Positions 1 to 7,863 of a DNA stretch of 64,000 nucleotides are shown here, one piece after another (within the stretch, counting starts at the first letter, position 1; the number at the start of each line of letters is the position of its first letter). The DNA is from Verrucomicrobiales bacterium (GTDB lineage Bacteria; Verrucomicrobiota; Verrucomicrobiia; Verrucomicrobiales; DEV007), in NCBI GenBank assembly GCA_021648365.1, contig JAKISY010000001.1:150941-214940 (forward strand), given 5' to 3'. The translations under genes were made by a program, and so were the position numbers. The notes beneath the pieces are model-generated. The model was not told where the DNA came from. It made no database searches and saw only the letters and a program-made list of their open reading frames with translations.

Positions 1-1
1 G

Positions 2-145
2 AATCCTCTCACTCTGTATGACTTCAATGCTACGATTTTACGACTGATGGGGTTTGATCACGAAAAACTGACCTATTATCACAATGGACTCGAACGGCGC
101 CTGACGGTGGTTCACGGTCATGTGATCGAAGATGTGTTGGCTTGA
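2..145 (+). CDS. DUF1501 family protein, C-terminal fragment
   Basis: The window opens inside a reading frame that ends with TGA at 143-145; 47 residues are visible. They include YDFNATILRLMGFDHEKLTY and end in VVHGHVIEDVLA. This pattern, a 'D-hATILhLLGhDHekLTy' stretch followed by 'LTdVhGhVI', is the usual C-terminus of DUF1501 proteins, alkaline-phosphatase-fold relatives of sulfatases that are common in Planctomycetes and Verrucomicrobia and usually paired with DUF1549/DUF1553 cytochromes. Function is not established. The rest of the gene and any cytochrome partner lie outside the window. The family call rests on recalled motif similarity only. Confidence 0.72.
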   Translation, partial: NPLTLYDFNATILRLMGFDHEKLTYYHNGLERRLTVVHGHVIEDVLA

Positions 146-254
146 TTGACTCGAAGTGGGTGGATTTGAAAATAAATTGCTTGCGTAAAGATCGACGATT
201 TTGGAATTGTGAGATTGCGAAGTGCTGAGGTTTAGGCAAGCGTATCAGCAGATA

Positions 255-752
255 ATGAAAAATTTGATTTTAATTCGTCACGGGAAGTCTTCATGGGAAG
301 ATCCAGGGGTAGCAGATCGTGAAAGAACCTTGAATAAGCGCGGTCTGAAAGACGCTGCTACCATTGGTGGTGCTTTGCGTGATCGCGGTGTCAAACCTGA
401 TGTGATCATCGTCAGTTTGGCGGTGCGCGCCTGGACAACAGCTGAGCTGATCGCGGATGAGCTGGAATATCCACGTGAGGAACTGATGCAAGAATCGGCC
501 ATTTATGCGGCAGGATTGGGTGCGTTGATGGATGTGGTGCGGAATATAGATGAGGACGTGGAATGTGCTTGTTTGATTGGGCATAACCCAGGTTTTGAAG
601 ATTTGGCGAACCGTTTGATTCCAGAGATGAAAATTGACCACATGCCCACTTGTGGCGTGGTGCGGATGCAGTTAAATAGTGATACTTGGGGAGCTGTGGG
701 CGAGGGAGATGGCGAATTGCTTGAATTTTTCGGTCCTAAAACATTGGCTTAA
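255..752 (+). CDS. SixA-like histidine phosphatase
   Basis: The 165-residue product belongs to the histidine phosphatase (phosphoglycerate mutase-like) superfamily and most resembles SixA phosphohistidine phosphatases. The RHG motif is at residues 8-10, with H9 as the expected phospho-acceptor. R58 sits in the 'S-x-A-x-R-A-x-x-T-A-E' stretch, and the second catalytic histidine is H110 in LIGHNPGFEDLAN. The length matches SixA (about 160 residues). I chose the ATG at 255 because the family begins just before the 'hhhhRHG' strand; an in-frame ATG at 222 would add 11 residues with no match. No signal peptide is seen, so it is cytoplasmic. The target phosphoprotein is unknown. It stands alone, about 90 bp before the next gene. 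Confidence 0.85.
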   Translation: MKNLILIRHGKSSWEDPGVADRERTLNKRGLKDAATIGGALRDRGVKPDVIIVSLAVRAWTTAELIADELEYPREELMQESAIYAAGLGALMDVVRNIDEDVECACLIGHNPGFEDLANRLIPEMKIDHMPTCGVVRMQLNSDTWGAVGEGDGELLEFFGPKTLA

Positions 753-845
753 AGGCGGTGGTTGAAAATCCCTAGAAGCTTGGCTTATTTTGTTTTTTCT
801 GGTGAATGAATCCTATTTTTTGTTAGCAGCTTTGTCAGATTTGAT

Positions 846-2042
846 ATGAAAACTTTATTATTGAGCAATGAGTATCCACCTAATATCTACGGTGGAGCTG
901 GTATCCATGTGCAGTATTTGGCGAGAGAACTAGCTAAACTCTGTGAGGTAGAAGTGCGATGTTTTGGGGAGCAACTGGAGCAGGGTGACAACCCCGAGGT
1001 GCACGGAGCGGGCTGGGATCGTTCGGGTTACACTGCGCCAGAGCACCTGCATTCGGTCTTCGGCGCCCTGCAACGGTCTTTGGAGTTCAATACTCGCGCA
1101 GTCGATGTGGATGTGGTCCATGTGCATACTTGGTACACTCATTTTGCGGGCATCCTCGCTAAACAAGCTTATGGTGTGCCTCTGGTTTTGACGGTGCATT
1201 CGCTGGAGCCTTTGCGTCCATGGAAACGCGAGCAGTTGCAAGGAGGCTATGATTTCACCCTTTGGTTGGAAAAGACGGCGATTGAGATGGCTGACCGAGT
1301 GATTGCGGTGTCGGAGGAGACGAAGTTGGATATTCTCAAACACTTTGATGTGGCAGAAGAGAAAATTCCGGTGATTTACAACGGCATCGATCCAGAAGAA
1401 TATAGCCCGATCTCTGCTCCTGAGAAATTGCGGGCTCACGGAGTGGATCCTGATCGCCCCTATGTTTTGTTTGTAGGGCGGATCACGCGGCAGAAAGGCA
1501 TCGTGCATTTGGTCAATGCTATCCAGCATATCGACCCTGAAACTCAAGTGGTGCTCTGTGCTGGCGCTCCTGATACAGAGGAGATCAAAGCGGAAATGGT
1601 GGCAGCTGTGGACGCTGCGCGGTCGAGTCACGACCACATTGTGTGGATCGAGGAGATGGTGGATACGACGACTAAAATCGCACTGTATTCTCATGCCACG
1701 GTTTTTTGTTGCCCGTCGATCTACGAACCCTTTGGTATCATCAACCTAGAAGCGATGGCTTGTGAAACGCCGGTGGTGGCGTCTAAAGTGGGTGGTATGA
1801 AGGAGGTCGTGGTGGAGGGGCAGACGGGCTGTTTTGTGGAATTGCAGCAGCAAAGTGAAAGCCCCTTTGAGGCGAAGGATCCAGTTGCTTTTGCTCAAGA
1901 TTTGGCTAGGGCTATCAATGCCTTGATCGCAGATCCTGAACGCTGCAAAAAAATGGGCGTAGCGGGGCGTGAACGGGTGATCCATCATTTCAGTTGGACC
2001 GCCATTGCGGAACAGACTTTGGCTCTATATCAAGAGCTTTAG
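846..2042 (+). CDS. glgA: Glycogen synthase-type GT4 glycosyltransferase
   Basis: This 398-residue GT-B fold enzyme resembles the actinobacterial-type glycogen synthase family (TIGR02149, GlgA/GlgM), which transfers glucose from ADP-glucose to alpha-glucan or to glucose-1-phosphate. The N-terminal domain has the nucleotide-sugar synthase signature EYPPNIYGGAGIHVQYL (residues 9-25). The C-terminal domain has FVGRITRQKG near residue 211 and the E-P-F-G-x-x-x-L-E-A-M-A-C signature near 294-307, typical of retaining GT4 donor sites. No signal peptide is present. Other glycogen genes are not adjacent. A general GT4 with another acceptor is possible, but the first 25 residues favour glycogen or maltose-phosphate synthesis. 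Confidence 0.8.
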   Translation: MKTLLLSNEYPPNIYGGAGIHVQYLARELAKLCEVEVRCFGEQLEQGDNPEVHGAGWDRSGYTAPEHLHSVFGALQRSLEFNTRAVDVDVVHVHTWYTHFAGILAKQAYGVPLVLTVHSLEPLRPWKREQLQGGYDFTLWLEKTAIEMADRVIAVSEETKLDILKHFDVAEEKIPVIYNGIDPEEYSPISAPEKLRAHGVDPDRPYVLFVGRITRQKGIVHLVNAIQHIDPETQVVLCAGAPDTEEIKAEMVAAVDAARSSHDHIVWIEEMVDTTTKIALYSHATVFCCPSIYEPFGIINLEAMACETPVVASKVGGMKEVVVEGQTGCFVELQQQSESPFEAKDPVAFAQDLARAINALIADPERCKKMGVAGRERVIHHFSWTAIAEQTLALYQEL

Positions 2043-2045
2043 CCG

Positions 2046-2081
2046 CTCAAATTTCAAATCTCAAATCTCAAATTATTAGAG
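2046..2081. repeat. AT-rich short tandem repeat (CAAATCTCA units)
   Basis: The gap between the glycosyltransferase stop and the obg start is almost entirely a degenerate tandem repeat with a period of about nine bases (CAAATTTCA, CAAATCTCA, CAAATCTCA, then AATT). A related reverse-complement stretch (AATTTGAGATTTAAAATTT) lies just before a start codon at 50717-50735. No Shine-Dalgarno sequence is obvious ahead of obg. Confidence 0.6.
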
Positions 2082-2082
2082 C

Positions 2083-3201
2083 ATGTTCGTAGATCATATA
2101 AAAGTGCAGCTTAAAGCTGGCAATGGAGGCAATGGAAGTGCTAGTTTCCGACGCACAAAAACTGACGCCAAGGGAGGCCCTGATGGTGGTGATGGAGGCA
2201 AGGGGGGCGACATTGTTCTGCAAGTGGATCAGCATACGGACAATCTGAAAGCTTTTTTTTATCAGCCTTTGTATAAAGCTGATGAAGGTAAGTGTGGCAC
2301 CAGTAATCGTAAAACGGGGAAATCTGGGAAAACCTTGGTGATGAAAGTGCCTGCGGGGACTATCGTTTATCGGGGCAGTAATGCGGTAGAGATCGTGCCG
2401 ATCGAGGCTCCGGATTGGGGCGGAGAAGGCCCAGATGAGCGCAAGGTGAAAATGTCTTCTGGCTATGAGGAAATATCGGAAGAAGAGGCGCTGGCGGGAG
2501 AGCCGCTAGCTGATTTGACTGAGGTCGGACAAAAAGTCGTGCTGTGCAAAGGCGGTGATGCGGGTAAAGGGAATGTGAATTTCAAATCGGCAACTAATCA
2601 GGCACCAAAAGAGACCATACCTGGCGGTATAGGGGAGGAGGCGGTGTTCTACTTGGAGTTGAGGAAAATCGCTGATGCCGGTCTAGTGGGATTCCCCAAC
2701 GCGGGTAAATCAACTTTGTTGCGAGCTTTATCCGCTGCTACGCCTAAGGTTGCCGCTTATCCTTTTACCACTCTGAAACCGATGGTAGGGGTGGTCGATT
2801 TCAAGGGCTTCAGTCGTGGCACGATTGCTGATATACCAGGATTGATAGAAGGCGCGCACAAAAATGTGGGTTTGGGGCATGAATTTTTGCGTCATATCAT
2901 GCGTTGCCGTTTGCTGATGTTTGTCGCCGATATGGCTGGTACCGATGGCGATGATCGCCACCCTATCATCGACATCCAGATGTTGCGCAAAGAGATCAAA
3001 CTCTACAATGAAGATTTAGCCGCACAGCCATGGATCATCATTGCTAATAAGATGGATTTACCTGAGAGCCAGGCTAACCTGGAAGCGCTGCAACAGAGGT
3101 TTCCTAAGATTGAGGTGATCCCTATTTCTGGAAGCGAGGATATAGGGCTGGATGCTTTGAAGACACGACTGCGAGAGCTGATTGGTCAGCGTCCAGAGTA
3201 G
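2083..3201 (+). CDS. obg: GTPase Obg/CgtA
   Basis: Obg is an essential GTPase of late 50S ribosome assembly and stress control. The 372-residue product has the glycine-rich Obg fold at the N-terminus (KAGNGGNGSASFRR near residue 11, followed by GGPDGGDGGKGG) and a G domain from about residue 195. The P-loop GFPNAGKST is at 203-211, G3 is DIPGLIEGA, and G4 is NKMD. Residues of roughly 105-145 contain an acidic stretch (including SEEEALAGEP) that makes the Obg domain longer than in most orthologues. There is no long C-terminal extension. The gene follows the glycosyltransferase by 40 bp of AT repeat. An imperfect hairpin overlaps the stop (CCAGAG/CTCTGG) without a T-run. Confidence 0.96.
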   Translation: MFVDHIKVQLKAGNGGNGSASFRRTKTDAKGGPDGGDGGKGGDIVLQVDQHTDNLKAFFYQPLYKADEGKCGTSNRKTGKSGKTLVMKVPAGTIVYRGSNAVEIVPIEAPDWGGEGPDERKVKMSSGYEEISEEEALAGEPLADLTEVGQKVVLCKGGDAGKGNVNFKSATNQAPKETIPGGIGEEAVFYLELRKIADAGLVGFPNAGKSTLLRALSAATPKVAAYPFTTLKPMVGVVDFKGFSRGTIADIPGLIEGAHKNVGLGHEFLRHIMRCRLLMFVADMAGTDGDDRHPIIDIQMLRKEIKLYNEDLAAQPWIIIANKMDLPESQANLEALQQRFPKIEVIPISGSEDIGLDALKTRLRELIGQRPE

Positions 3202-3242
3202 GTGGCGACGACCTCTGGTGGCGTCCGCTTGAATCAAAAAAG

Positions 3243-3521
3243 ATGAGTTATAGCGTGAATAGAGCTTCTCCGGCAGGGTGCGTGGTCGGGTTTTTCAGCT
3301 TGTTTTTATTAGGTTTAGCCGCGCTTGGCTTTTACGGAGTTCACAAAGCTAGCTTGTTTGAAGACAAAGAAAAGGGGGCGAGGGTGATGTCGGAATTGAT
3401 TTCGATTGCAGGGATCTGTGCTTTAACAGGGTTGGTGCTGATGGTGGTTGCTTGGCGAATGGTGAAAAATGCAGATTTATCGGATATGGGAAATCCGGAT
3501 AAACCCAAAATAAGATTCTGA
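3243..3521 (+). CDS. Small hypothetical membrane protein
   Basis: This is an unrecognised 92-residue protein with two predicted membrane segments, at about residues 11-33 (G/L/F-rich) and 52-73 (ending VLMVVAWRM). A charged loop (EDKEKGAR) joins them, and the tail is polar (NADLSDMGNPDKPKIRF). The reading frame sits neatly between obg (41 bp upstream) and the dGTPase gene (18 bp downstream) on the same strand. That spacing, and the lack of a better frame on either strand, support a real gene. No function is proposed. Confidence 0.62.
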   Translation: MSYSVNRASPAGCVVGFFSLFLLGLAALGFYGVHKASLFEDKEKGARVMSELISIAGICALTGLVLMVVAWRMVKNADLSDMGNPDKPKIRF

Positions 3522-3539
3522 GCGAAAATTGAAGATAGG

Positions 3540-4673
3540 ATGTTGCGCACAAGGAAAGATCTCGAAGCGGCGGAGGGCGCGGTATTAAATCCCTACGCAC
3601 AGCGGGTGGCGGATAGTCTGGGGCGAGCGGTAGCTGAGCCGGAGCACCGATTGCGAACGGCTTATCAACGTGATCGGGCGAGAGTGATTCATTCATCGGC
3701 GTTTCGACGACTGGAATACAAGACGCAGGTTTTTTTGAATGGCACGGGTGATCATTTGCGCACTCGTCTGACGCATACGATGGAGGTGGCATCGATCAGC
3801 CGAGTGATGGCGCGCGCTCTGGGTCTGAATGAAGATTTGGCGGAGACCATCGCTTTGGCGCATGATTTAGGGCATTCACCTTTTGGGCATACTGGTGAGA
3901 AGCGTTTGAATGATTTGATGGCGGAGGCGGGTGGCTTTGATCACAACAAACAGAGTCTGCGGGTGGTCGAGTTTTTGGAATCCAAGTATCCGGGCATGCC
4001 TGGCTTGAACTTGTCTTTTGAGGTGAGGGAGGGTTTGCGTAAACACGAGCACCATTTTGTCAGGAAAGATGGAGATACAGAGATTGCTTATTTTTCGGCA
4101 TCATTAGAAGCTCAGATCGCTGACGTGGCAGATGAGATTGCTTACTACAGTCATGATCTGGATGATGGATTGGATCACGGTTTGTTGAAAGAGGCTGATC
4201 TAGAAAATATCGATTTGTGGAATCGCTGCGCAAAAAAAGTCAAGTCCGAGCACCCCGGTTTTGAGGGCAGCAGTTTTCGCAGGCAGGTGATTCGCAATTT
4301 GATTGACTTGGAAGTGGAGAATGTGGTGGAGGCTACGCTCAAACGTATCGAAGCAGCAGGGGTGCAATGCGCTCATGATGTGAGAGACTGCGAGAAAGCT
4401 TTGGCAGGATACAGCGATGACTTCAGAGTTGCCAACGCGCAACTGCGCAAATATTTGTATCAAAATCTCTATTATCACCCGATTGTGGCGGGTCCCAACA
4501 GTCAAGGGGGGGAGATGATCGAAAAAGTGTTTCACTTTTTGATCAAAAACCCTGATAGAATGGGAAATACCAGCATTGCGCGGATCGAAAGCGAGGGTTT
4601 GCAGCGCAGTGTTTGTGATTACATTTCAGGAATGACGGATCGTTTTCTTTTTATGGAAGCGGAAAAGCTTTAG
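3540..4673 (+). CDS. dGTPase-like HD-domain triphosphohydrolase
   Basis: The 377-residue product matches deoxyguanosinetriphosphate triphosphohydrolase-like proteins, which cleave dNTPs to deoxynucleosides and triphosphate. The N-terminal RTAYQRDRARVIHSSAFRRL block is characteristic. The HD metal site is visible as H79 (in LTHTMEVA), H108-D109 (in AHDLGHSPFGH) and D198 (in DVADEIAYYSHDLDDGL). The length fits the short bacterial Dgt-like group rather than the 505-residue E. coli Dgt. It is probably cotranscribed with the small membrane protein 18 bp upstream. Confidence 0.92.
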   Translation: MLRTRKDLEAAEGAVLNPYAQRVADSLGRAVAEPEHRLRTAYQRDRARVIHSSAFRRLEYKTQVFLNGTGDHLRTRLTHTMEVASISRVMARALGLNEDLAETIALAHDLGHSPFGHTGEKRLNDLMAEAGGFDHNKQSLRVVEFLESKYPGMPGLNLSFEVREGLRKHEHHFVRKDGDTEIAYFSASLEAQIADVADEIAYYSHDLDDGLDHGLLKEADLENIDLWNRCAKKVKSEHPGFEGSSFRRQVIRNLIDLEVENVVEATLKRIEAAGVQCAHDVRDCEKALAGYSDDFRVANAQLRKYLYQNLYYHPIVAGPNSQGGEMIEKVFHFLIKNPDRMGNTSIARIESEGLQRSVCDYISGMTDRFLFMEAEKL

Positions 4674-4800
4674 GTAAGTGAAGTTTTTCTTGTTTTTAAG
4701 CGATGTTTTGATTGCAATGCTAGGTTTTTGTGATTGAGTGGCGGCGAGGAAACTCGAACAAAAACCGGCATCAGGGTGATGCCAGAAAATAAATAAAGTA

Positions 4801-5058
4801 ATGAGCGAAGTAGCTACAGAACCAAAAGAATTTAAACTGCACGAAACTGACACTGGTAGTGCCGATGTGCAGGTGGCCCGTCTAACGGAGAGAATCAATC
4901 ACCTCACTGGTCATCTAGGCGAGCACAAAAAGGACGTGTCTTCACGTCGCGGCTTGTTGATGCTGGTAGCGCGACGTCGTAAACTTCTGGATTATCTTGC
5001 CAGAACAGACAACGATCGTTATCTGAATTTGCTAAAAGGCCTTAAACTGCGTCGGTAA
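4801..5058 (+). CDS. rpsO: 30S ribosomal protein S15
   Basis: S15 is a primary 16S rRNA binder of the small-subunit platform. The 85-residue product contains the family core: DTGSADVQVARLTERINHL, then GHLGEHKKDVSSRRGLL, ending RRRKLLDYLARTDNDRY and KGLKLRR. It is slightly shorter than the usual 89 residues, with the difference at the N-terminus. It lies upstream of pnp, the classical bacterial rpsO-pnp arrangement, with 228 bp between them. Confidence 0.97.
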   Translation: MSEVATEPKEFKLHETDTGSADVQVARLTERINHLTGHLGEHKKDVSSRRGLLMLVARRRKLLDYLARTDNDRYLNLLKGLKLRR

Positions 5059-5197
5059 CTCCGGCGCTTTTTGCGTTTTTACACGCGGCGGTTTTGATTT
5101 CACTTTCGAAGCTGCCAGCTACTTTAGGTAGTTAGGCAACCGCCTGAGCCATCGTTCAACTTGTCTAGTTGTCCGTTCCCCTAATCAAAAAAGAAAA

Positions 5198-5249
5198 GCT
5201 GAGCTATTTTCGCTCAGAGACCTGAATCACCGCTTTTAGCGGATTCAGG
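5198..5249 (+). promoter_or_regulatory. Tandem hairpins in the pnp leader
   Basis: Two hairpins stand in the rpsO-pnp gap, ending about 37 bp before the pnp start. The first pairs CTGAGC (5199-5204) with GCTCAG (5212-5217). The second pairs CCTGAAT plus CCGC (5221-5233) with GCGG plus ATTCAGG (5239-5249), with a two-base bulge. Neither has a downstream T-run, so they are not typical terminators. In E. coli the pnp leader folds into an RNase III-cleaved hairpin used for autoregulation; a similar role here is inferred from position only. Confidence 0.5.
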
Positions 5250-5286
5250 CCAATTACAATTTTAAGTAAACAACAAAGAAGAAACA

Positions 5287-7434
5287 ATGAGTATAGAATC
5301 AGTATCGTGCCAGGTTGGCGCACACGAAATCAAAATCGAAACGGGTAAAATGGGTAAGCTTGCCGATGGCGCCGTAACCGTGACTTGCGGAGACACCCTT
5401 ATTCTGGTGACTGCAGTATCGCAAACTAAAGTGAGAGACGGCCAGAGCTGGTTTCCGCTTTCCGTAGAATACAAAGAAAAAGCCGCTGCTGTGGGACGTA
5501 TCCCAGGTGGTTATTTCAAACGTGAAGGTCGTCCGACCGAGAAGGAAATTTTGACTTGCCGTATGACGGATCGCCCTTTGCGCCCGTTGTTTCCTAAAGG
5601 TTATTATTACGACACCCAAGTGGTGTCATTGGTTTTGAGTGCTGACGGCGAAAACGATCCCGACATCCTCACGATGAATGGTGCTTCGGCAGCGCTTTGT
5701 GTATCAGATATCCCTTTTGCAGGGCCAATCGCCGCTGTGCGTGTGGGACGTGTGGACGGTGAGCTGATCGCTAACCCTACTCACACTCAACGACTTGAGA
5801 GTGATCTTGACTTGATCTATGCTGGCCGCCGCGAAGGGGTGAACATGATCGAAGGTGGTGCTTTGGAAGTTTCAGAAGAAGACTTCAAAAAAGCTCTGGA
5901 ATTCGCTCAAACGGCTATCGAGCCTCTTTTGACTGCGCAGGAAGAGTTGATGGCCAAAGCTGGCAAAACCAAACGTGAAGTTGAGCTGAACGTCGTTCCT
6001 CAGGAGCTTTTGGACATCGCATTTGCGGTCGCTGGAGAGCGCATCGAAGGAGCGATCTACAAACCTAGCAAGCTTGAGCGCAACAAAGCGGTCGGTGTTT
6101 TGCAAAAAGAAGTGGAAGAGAAAATCAAAGAAAGCTATCCCGATGCGACTCCGTTCGACATCGAACGTGCTTTTGATTACCTTCAGAAGAAAGCTTTCCG
6201 TATCGGCATCATGAATACGCAGAAGCGTGCTGATGGTCGTGGTGTTGACGAAATTCGTCAGCTCAGTGGTGAAACGGATCTGATGCCTCGTGCTCACGGT
6301 TCGGCTCTGTTTGCTCGTGGTGAAACTCAGGCTTTGGCTTTGGCGACTCTCGCACCTGCTGATGAAGCTCAGTTCCTTGACGGATACACCGGCGGAGAAG
6401 ACAGCAAACGTTTCATCCTGCATTACCATTTCCCTCCATTCAGCGTGGGTGAAACTGGTCGTATGGGCGGCATCAACCGTCGTGAGATTGGTCATGGTGA
6501 CTTGGCAGAGCGTTCACTCAAAGCCGTGATCCCTAGTGTGGAAGTATTCCCTTACGCGATCCGCGTGACCAGTGAAGTGATGGAGTCTAATGGCTCGACT
6601 TCGATGGCGTCGGTTTGTAGTGGTAGCATGGCTCTTTACGATGCTGGTGTTCCGTTGATCCGCCCTGTGGCAGGCATCTCGGTTGGTTTGGTGTCTGAGG
6701 ACAACAATTCTGACGAAATGGGTGAATACCACACCTTGCTCGACATCATCGGTTCCGAAGATTTCTTTGGTGACATGGACTTCAAGCTCTGTGGATCAAG
6801 TGAAGGTGTTACTGGTTTCCAGTTGGACCTAAAATTGCGCAGCATTCCATTGGCATTGCTTTTCGAAGCTATCGACAAAGCAAAAGTGGGACGCAGCACT
6901 GTTTTGGAAGCAATGGAAGGCTTCATCGCCAAACCAGAAGCTCTGAGCGAACACGCTCCGCGCATCGAATCCCTCAAGATCGATCCGAATCGCATCGGTG
7001 AGTTGATCGGGCCTGGTGGCAAAGTGATCAAAGGCATCCAAGCAGAAACTGGCGCTGATCTTAACATCGAAGATGACGGCACTGTGCACATCTACGCGGC
7101 TAAGAAAGAAGGCTTGGATCGTGCGGTTGAATTGGTCAAACGCTTGCTCGCTGAAGTTGAAGTTGGCGAGACTTACCACGGCAAAGTGGTATCGACGACG
7201 AACTTCGGTGCTTTTGTCGAAGTCTTGCCTGGTAAAGATGGCATGATTCATATCTCTGAATTGGCTGACTTCCGTGTGGATAAAGTCGAAGACATCGTAA
7301 AAGTCGGTGACATGGTCTGGGCCAAGTGCATCGGCGTTGACGATCGTGGTCGGGTGAAAATGAGCCGTCGTGCAGCTATGGCTGAACGCGGTGAAGAAGC
7401 CGACAAAGAATTGGCTGGAGAAAGCCAAGACTAA
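5287..7434 (+). CDS. pnp: Polynucleotide phosphorylase
   Basis: PNPase is a phosphorolytic 3'-5' exoribonuclease and a degradosome core enzyme. The 715-residue protein shows the full architecture: RNase PH domain 1 (about 5-140), an all-helical linker domain (about 145-235), RNase PH domain 2 (about 315-545, with SNGSTSMASVCSGSMAL and GSEDFFGDMDFK carrying the phosphorolytic site), a KH domain (IGPGGKVIKGIQAETG, near 573) and an S1 domain (from about 627, including FGAFVEVLPGKDGMIHISEL). The length is normal (about 700-715). It follows rpsO and is closed by an intrinsic terminator at 7489-7528. Confidence 0.98.
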   Translation: MSIESVSCQVGAHEIKIETGKMGKLADGAVTVTCGDTLILVTAVSQTKVRDGQSWFPLSVEYKEKAAAVGRIPGGYFKREGRPTEKEILTCRMTDRPLRPLFPKGYYYDTQVVSLVLSADGENDPDILTMNGASAALCVSDIPFAGPIAAVRVGRVDGELIANPTHTQRLESDLDLIYAGRREGVNMIEGGALEVSEEDFKKALEFAQTAIEPLLTAQEELMAKAGKTKREVELNVVPQELLDIAFAVAGERIEGAIYKPSKLERNKAVGVLQKEVEEKIKESYPDATPFDIERAFDYLQKKAFRIGIMNTQKRADGRGVDEIRQLSGETDLMPRAHGSALFARGETQALALATLAPADEAQFLDGYTGGEDSKRFILHYHFPPFSVGETGRMGGINRREIGHGDLAERSLKAVIPSVEVFPYAIRVTSEVMESNGSTSMASVCSGSMALYDAGVPLIRPVAGISVGLVSEDNNSDEMGEYHTLLDIIGSEDFFGDMDFKLCGSSEGVTGFQLDLKLRSIPLALLFEAIDKAKVGRSTVLEAMEGFIAKPEALSEHAPRIESLKIDPNRIGELIGPGGKVIKGIQAETGADLNIEDDGTVHIYAAKKEGLDRAVELVKRLLAEVEVGETYHGKVVSTTNFGAFVEVLPGKDGMIHISELADFRVDKVEDIVKVGDMVWAKCIGVDDRGRVKMSRRAAMAERGEEADKELAGESQD

Positions 7435-7488
7435 AAACGTTTAGCAAAGCTCTTCTGAGATTCTCAGGAGAGATTATGCAAGATGCTA

Positions 7489-7528
7489 AAAAGCCTTTTC
7501 TGTCGTGAGACGGAAAGGGCTTTTTTGT
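7489..7528 (+). terminator. Rho-independent terminator of pnp
   Basis: A strong stem pairs AGCCTTTTC (7492-7500) with GAAAGGGCT (7513-7521), extended by GTC/GAC around a GTGA loop and followed by TTTTTT. It lies 55 bp after the pnp stop. Confidence 0.88.
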
Positions 7529-7550
7529 TGTAACTTAAGGAGTTGCGAAG

Positions 7551-7684
7551 AAATAAATTGCTTAACTCAGCAAAGAGTTTTGTTTGGATTCAAGGCGAAC
7601 TTCGACAGAGTTTAGCGGGCTAAATGAGTCGAATTTCAACGCAGAAGCCAGACAAAAATCGAAGCGGAGTTGGGTAAGTTATTT
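7551..7684. repeat. Long imperfect palindrome (MITE/REP-like element)
   Basis: The left arm (7551-7615, starting AAATAAATTGCTTAACTC) and right arm (7620-7684, ending GAGTTGGGTAAGTTATTT) are reverse complements at roughly 45 of 65 positions by hand alignment. Several mismatches would be G-U pairs in RNA. The centre is TTTAG-cggg-CTAAA, flanked by CGAC/GTCG. There is no coding potential. This shape is typical of miniature inverted-repeat or REP-like elements, but no second full copy is visible in the window. Confidence 0.7.
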
Positions 7685-7863
7685 TTGAGCGGCTCCTAAG
7701 CCGTGTAAAAGCCGCGAAGGCACGCAGGATCGAGCCCTTCCATTGGTCGTTCCGCTGGAGGGGCAAGTTCCACCTTTCCTATTCAGGGAGGGCTGATGGT
7801 TTACAAGGGTGGCTTGAGCGTGTATGGGTTGTTTACACGCAATTTGATTCTTCTGAAAACTTT
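7685..7863. other. Non-coding stretch before the DUF1080 gene
   Basis: This is the remainder of the 429-bp gap that follows pnp. No convincing reading frame was seen on either strand. It holds two weak structures: CGGCT/AGCCG near 7691-7704, and a stem at 7773-7792 (CCTTTCC, loop TATTCA, GGGAGGG, with two G-T pairs). The second resembles a hairpin at 42942-42960. No confident promoter was identified. Confidence 0.4.

Noticed and set aside
169..185. A 13-base match (AAATAAATTGCTT) to the left end of the palindrome at 7551
   Set aside because: The similarity stops at once on both sides and no right arm is present, so a second copy cannot be claimed.
3191..3217. CCAGAG/CTCTGG stem at the end of obg as a terminator
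   Set aside because: The loop is 14 bases and no T-run follows; the next gene begins within 42 bp on the same strand.
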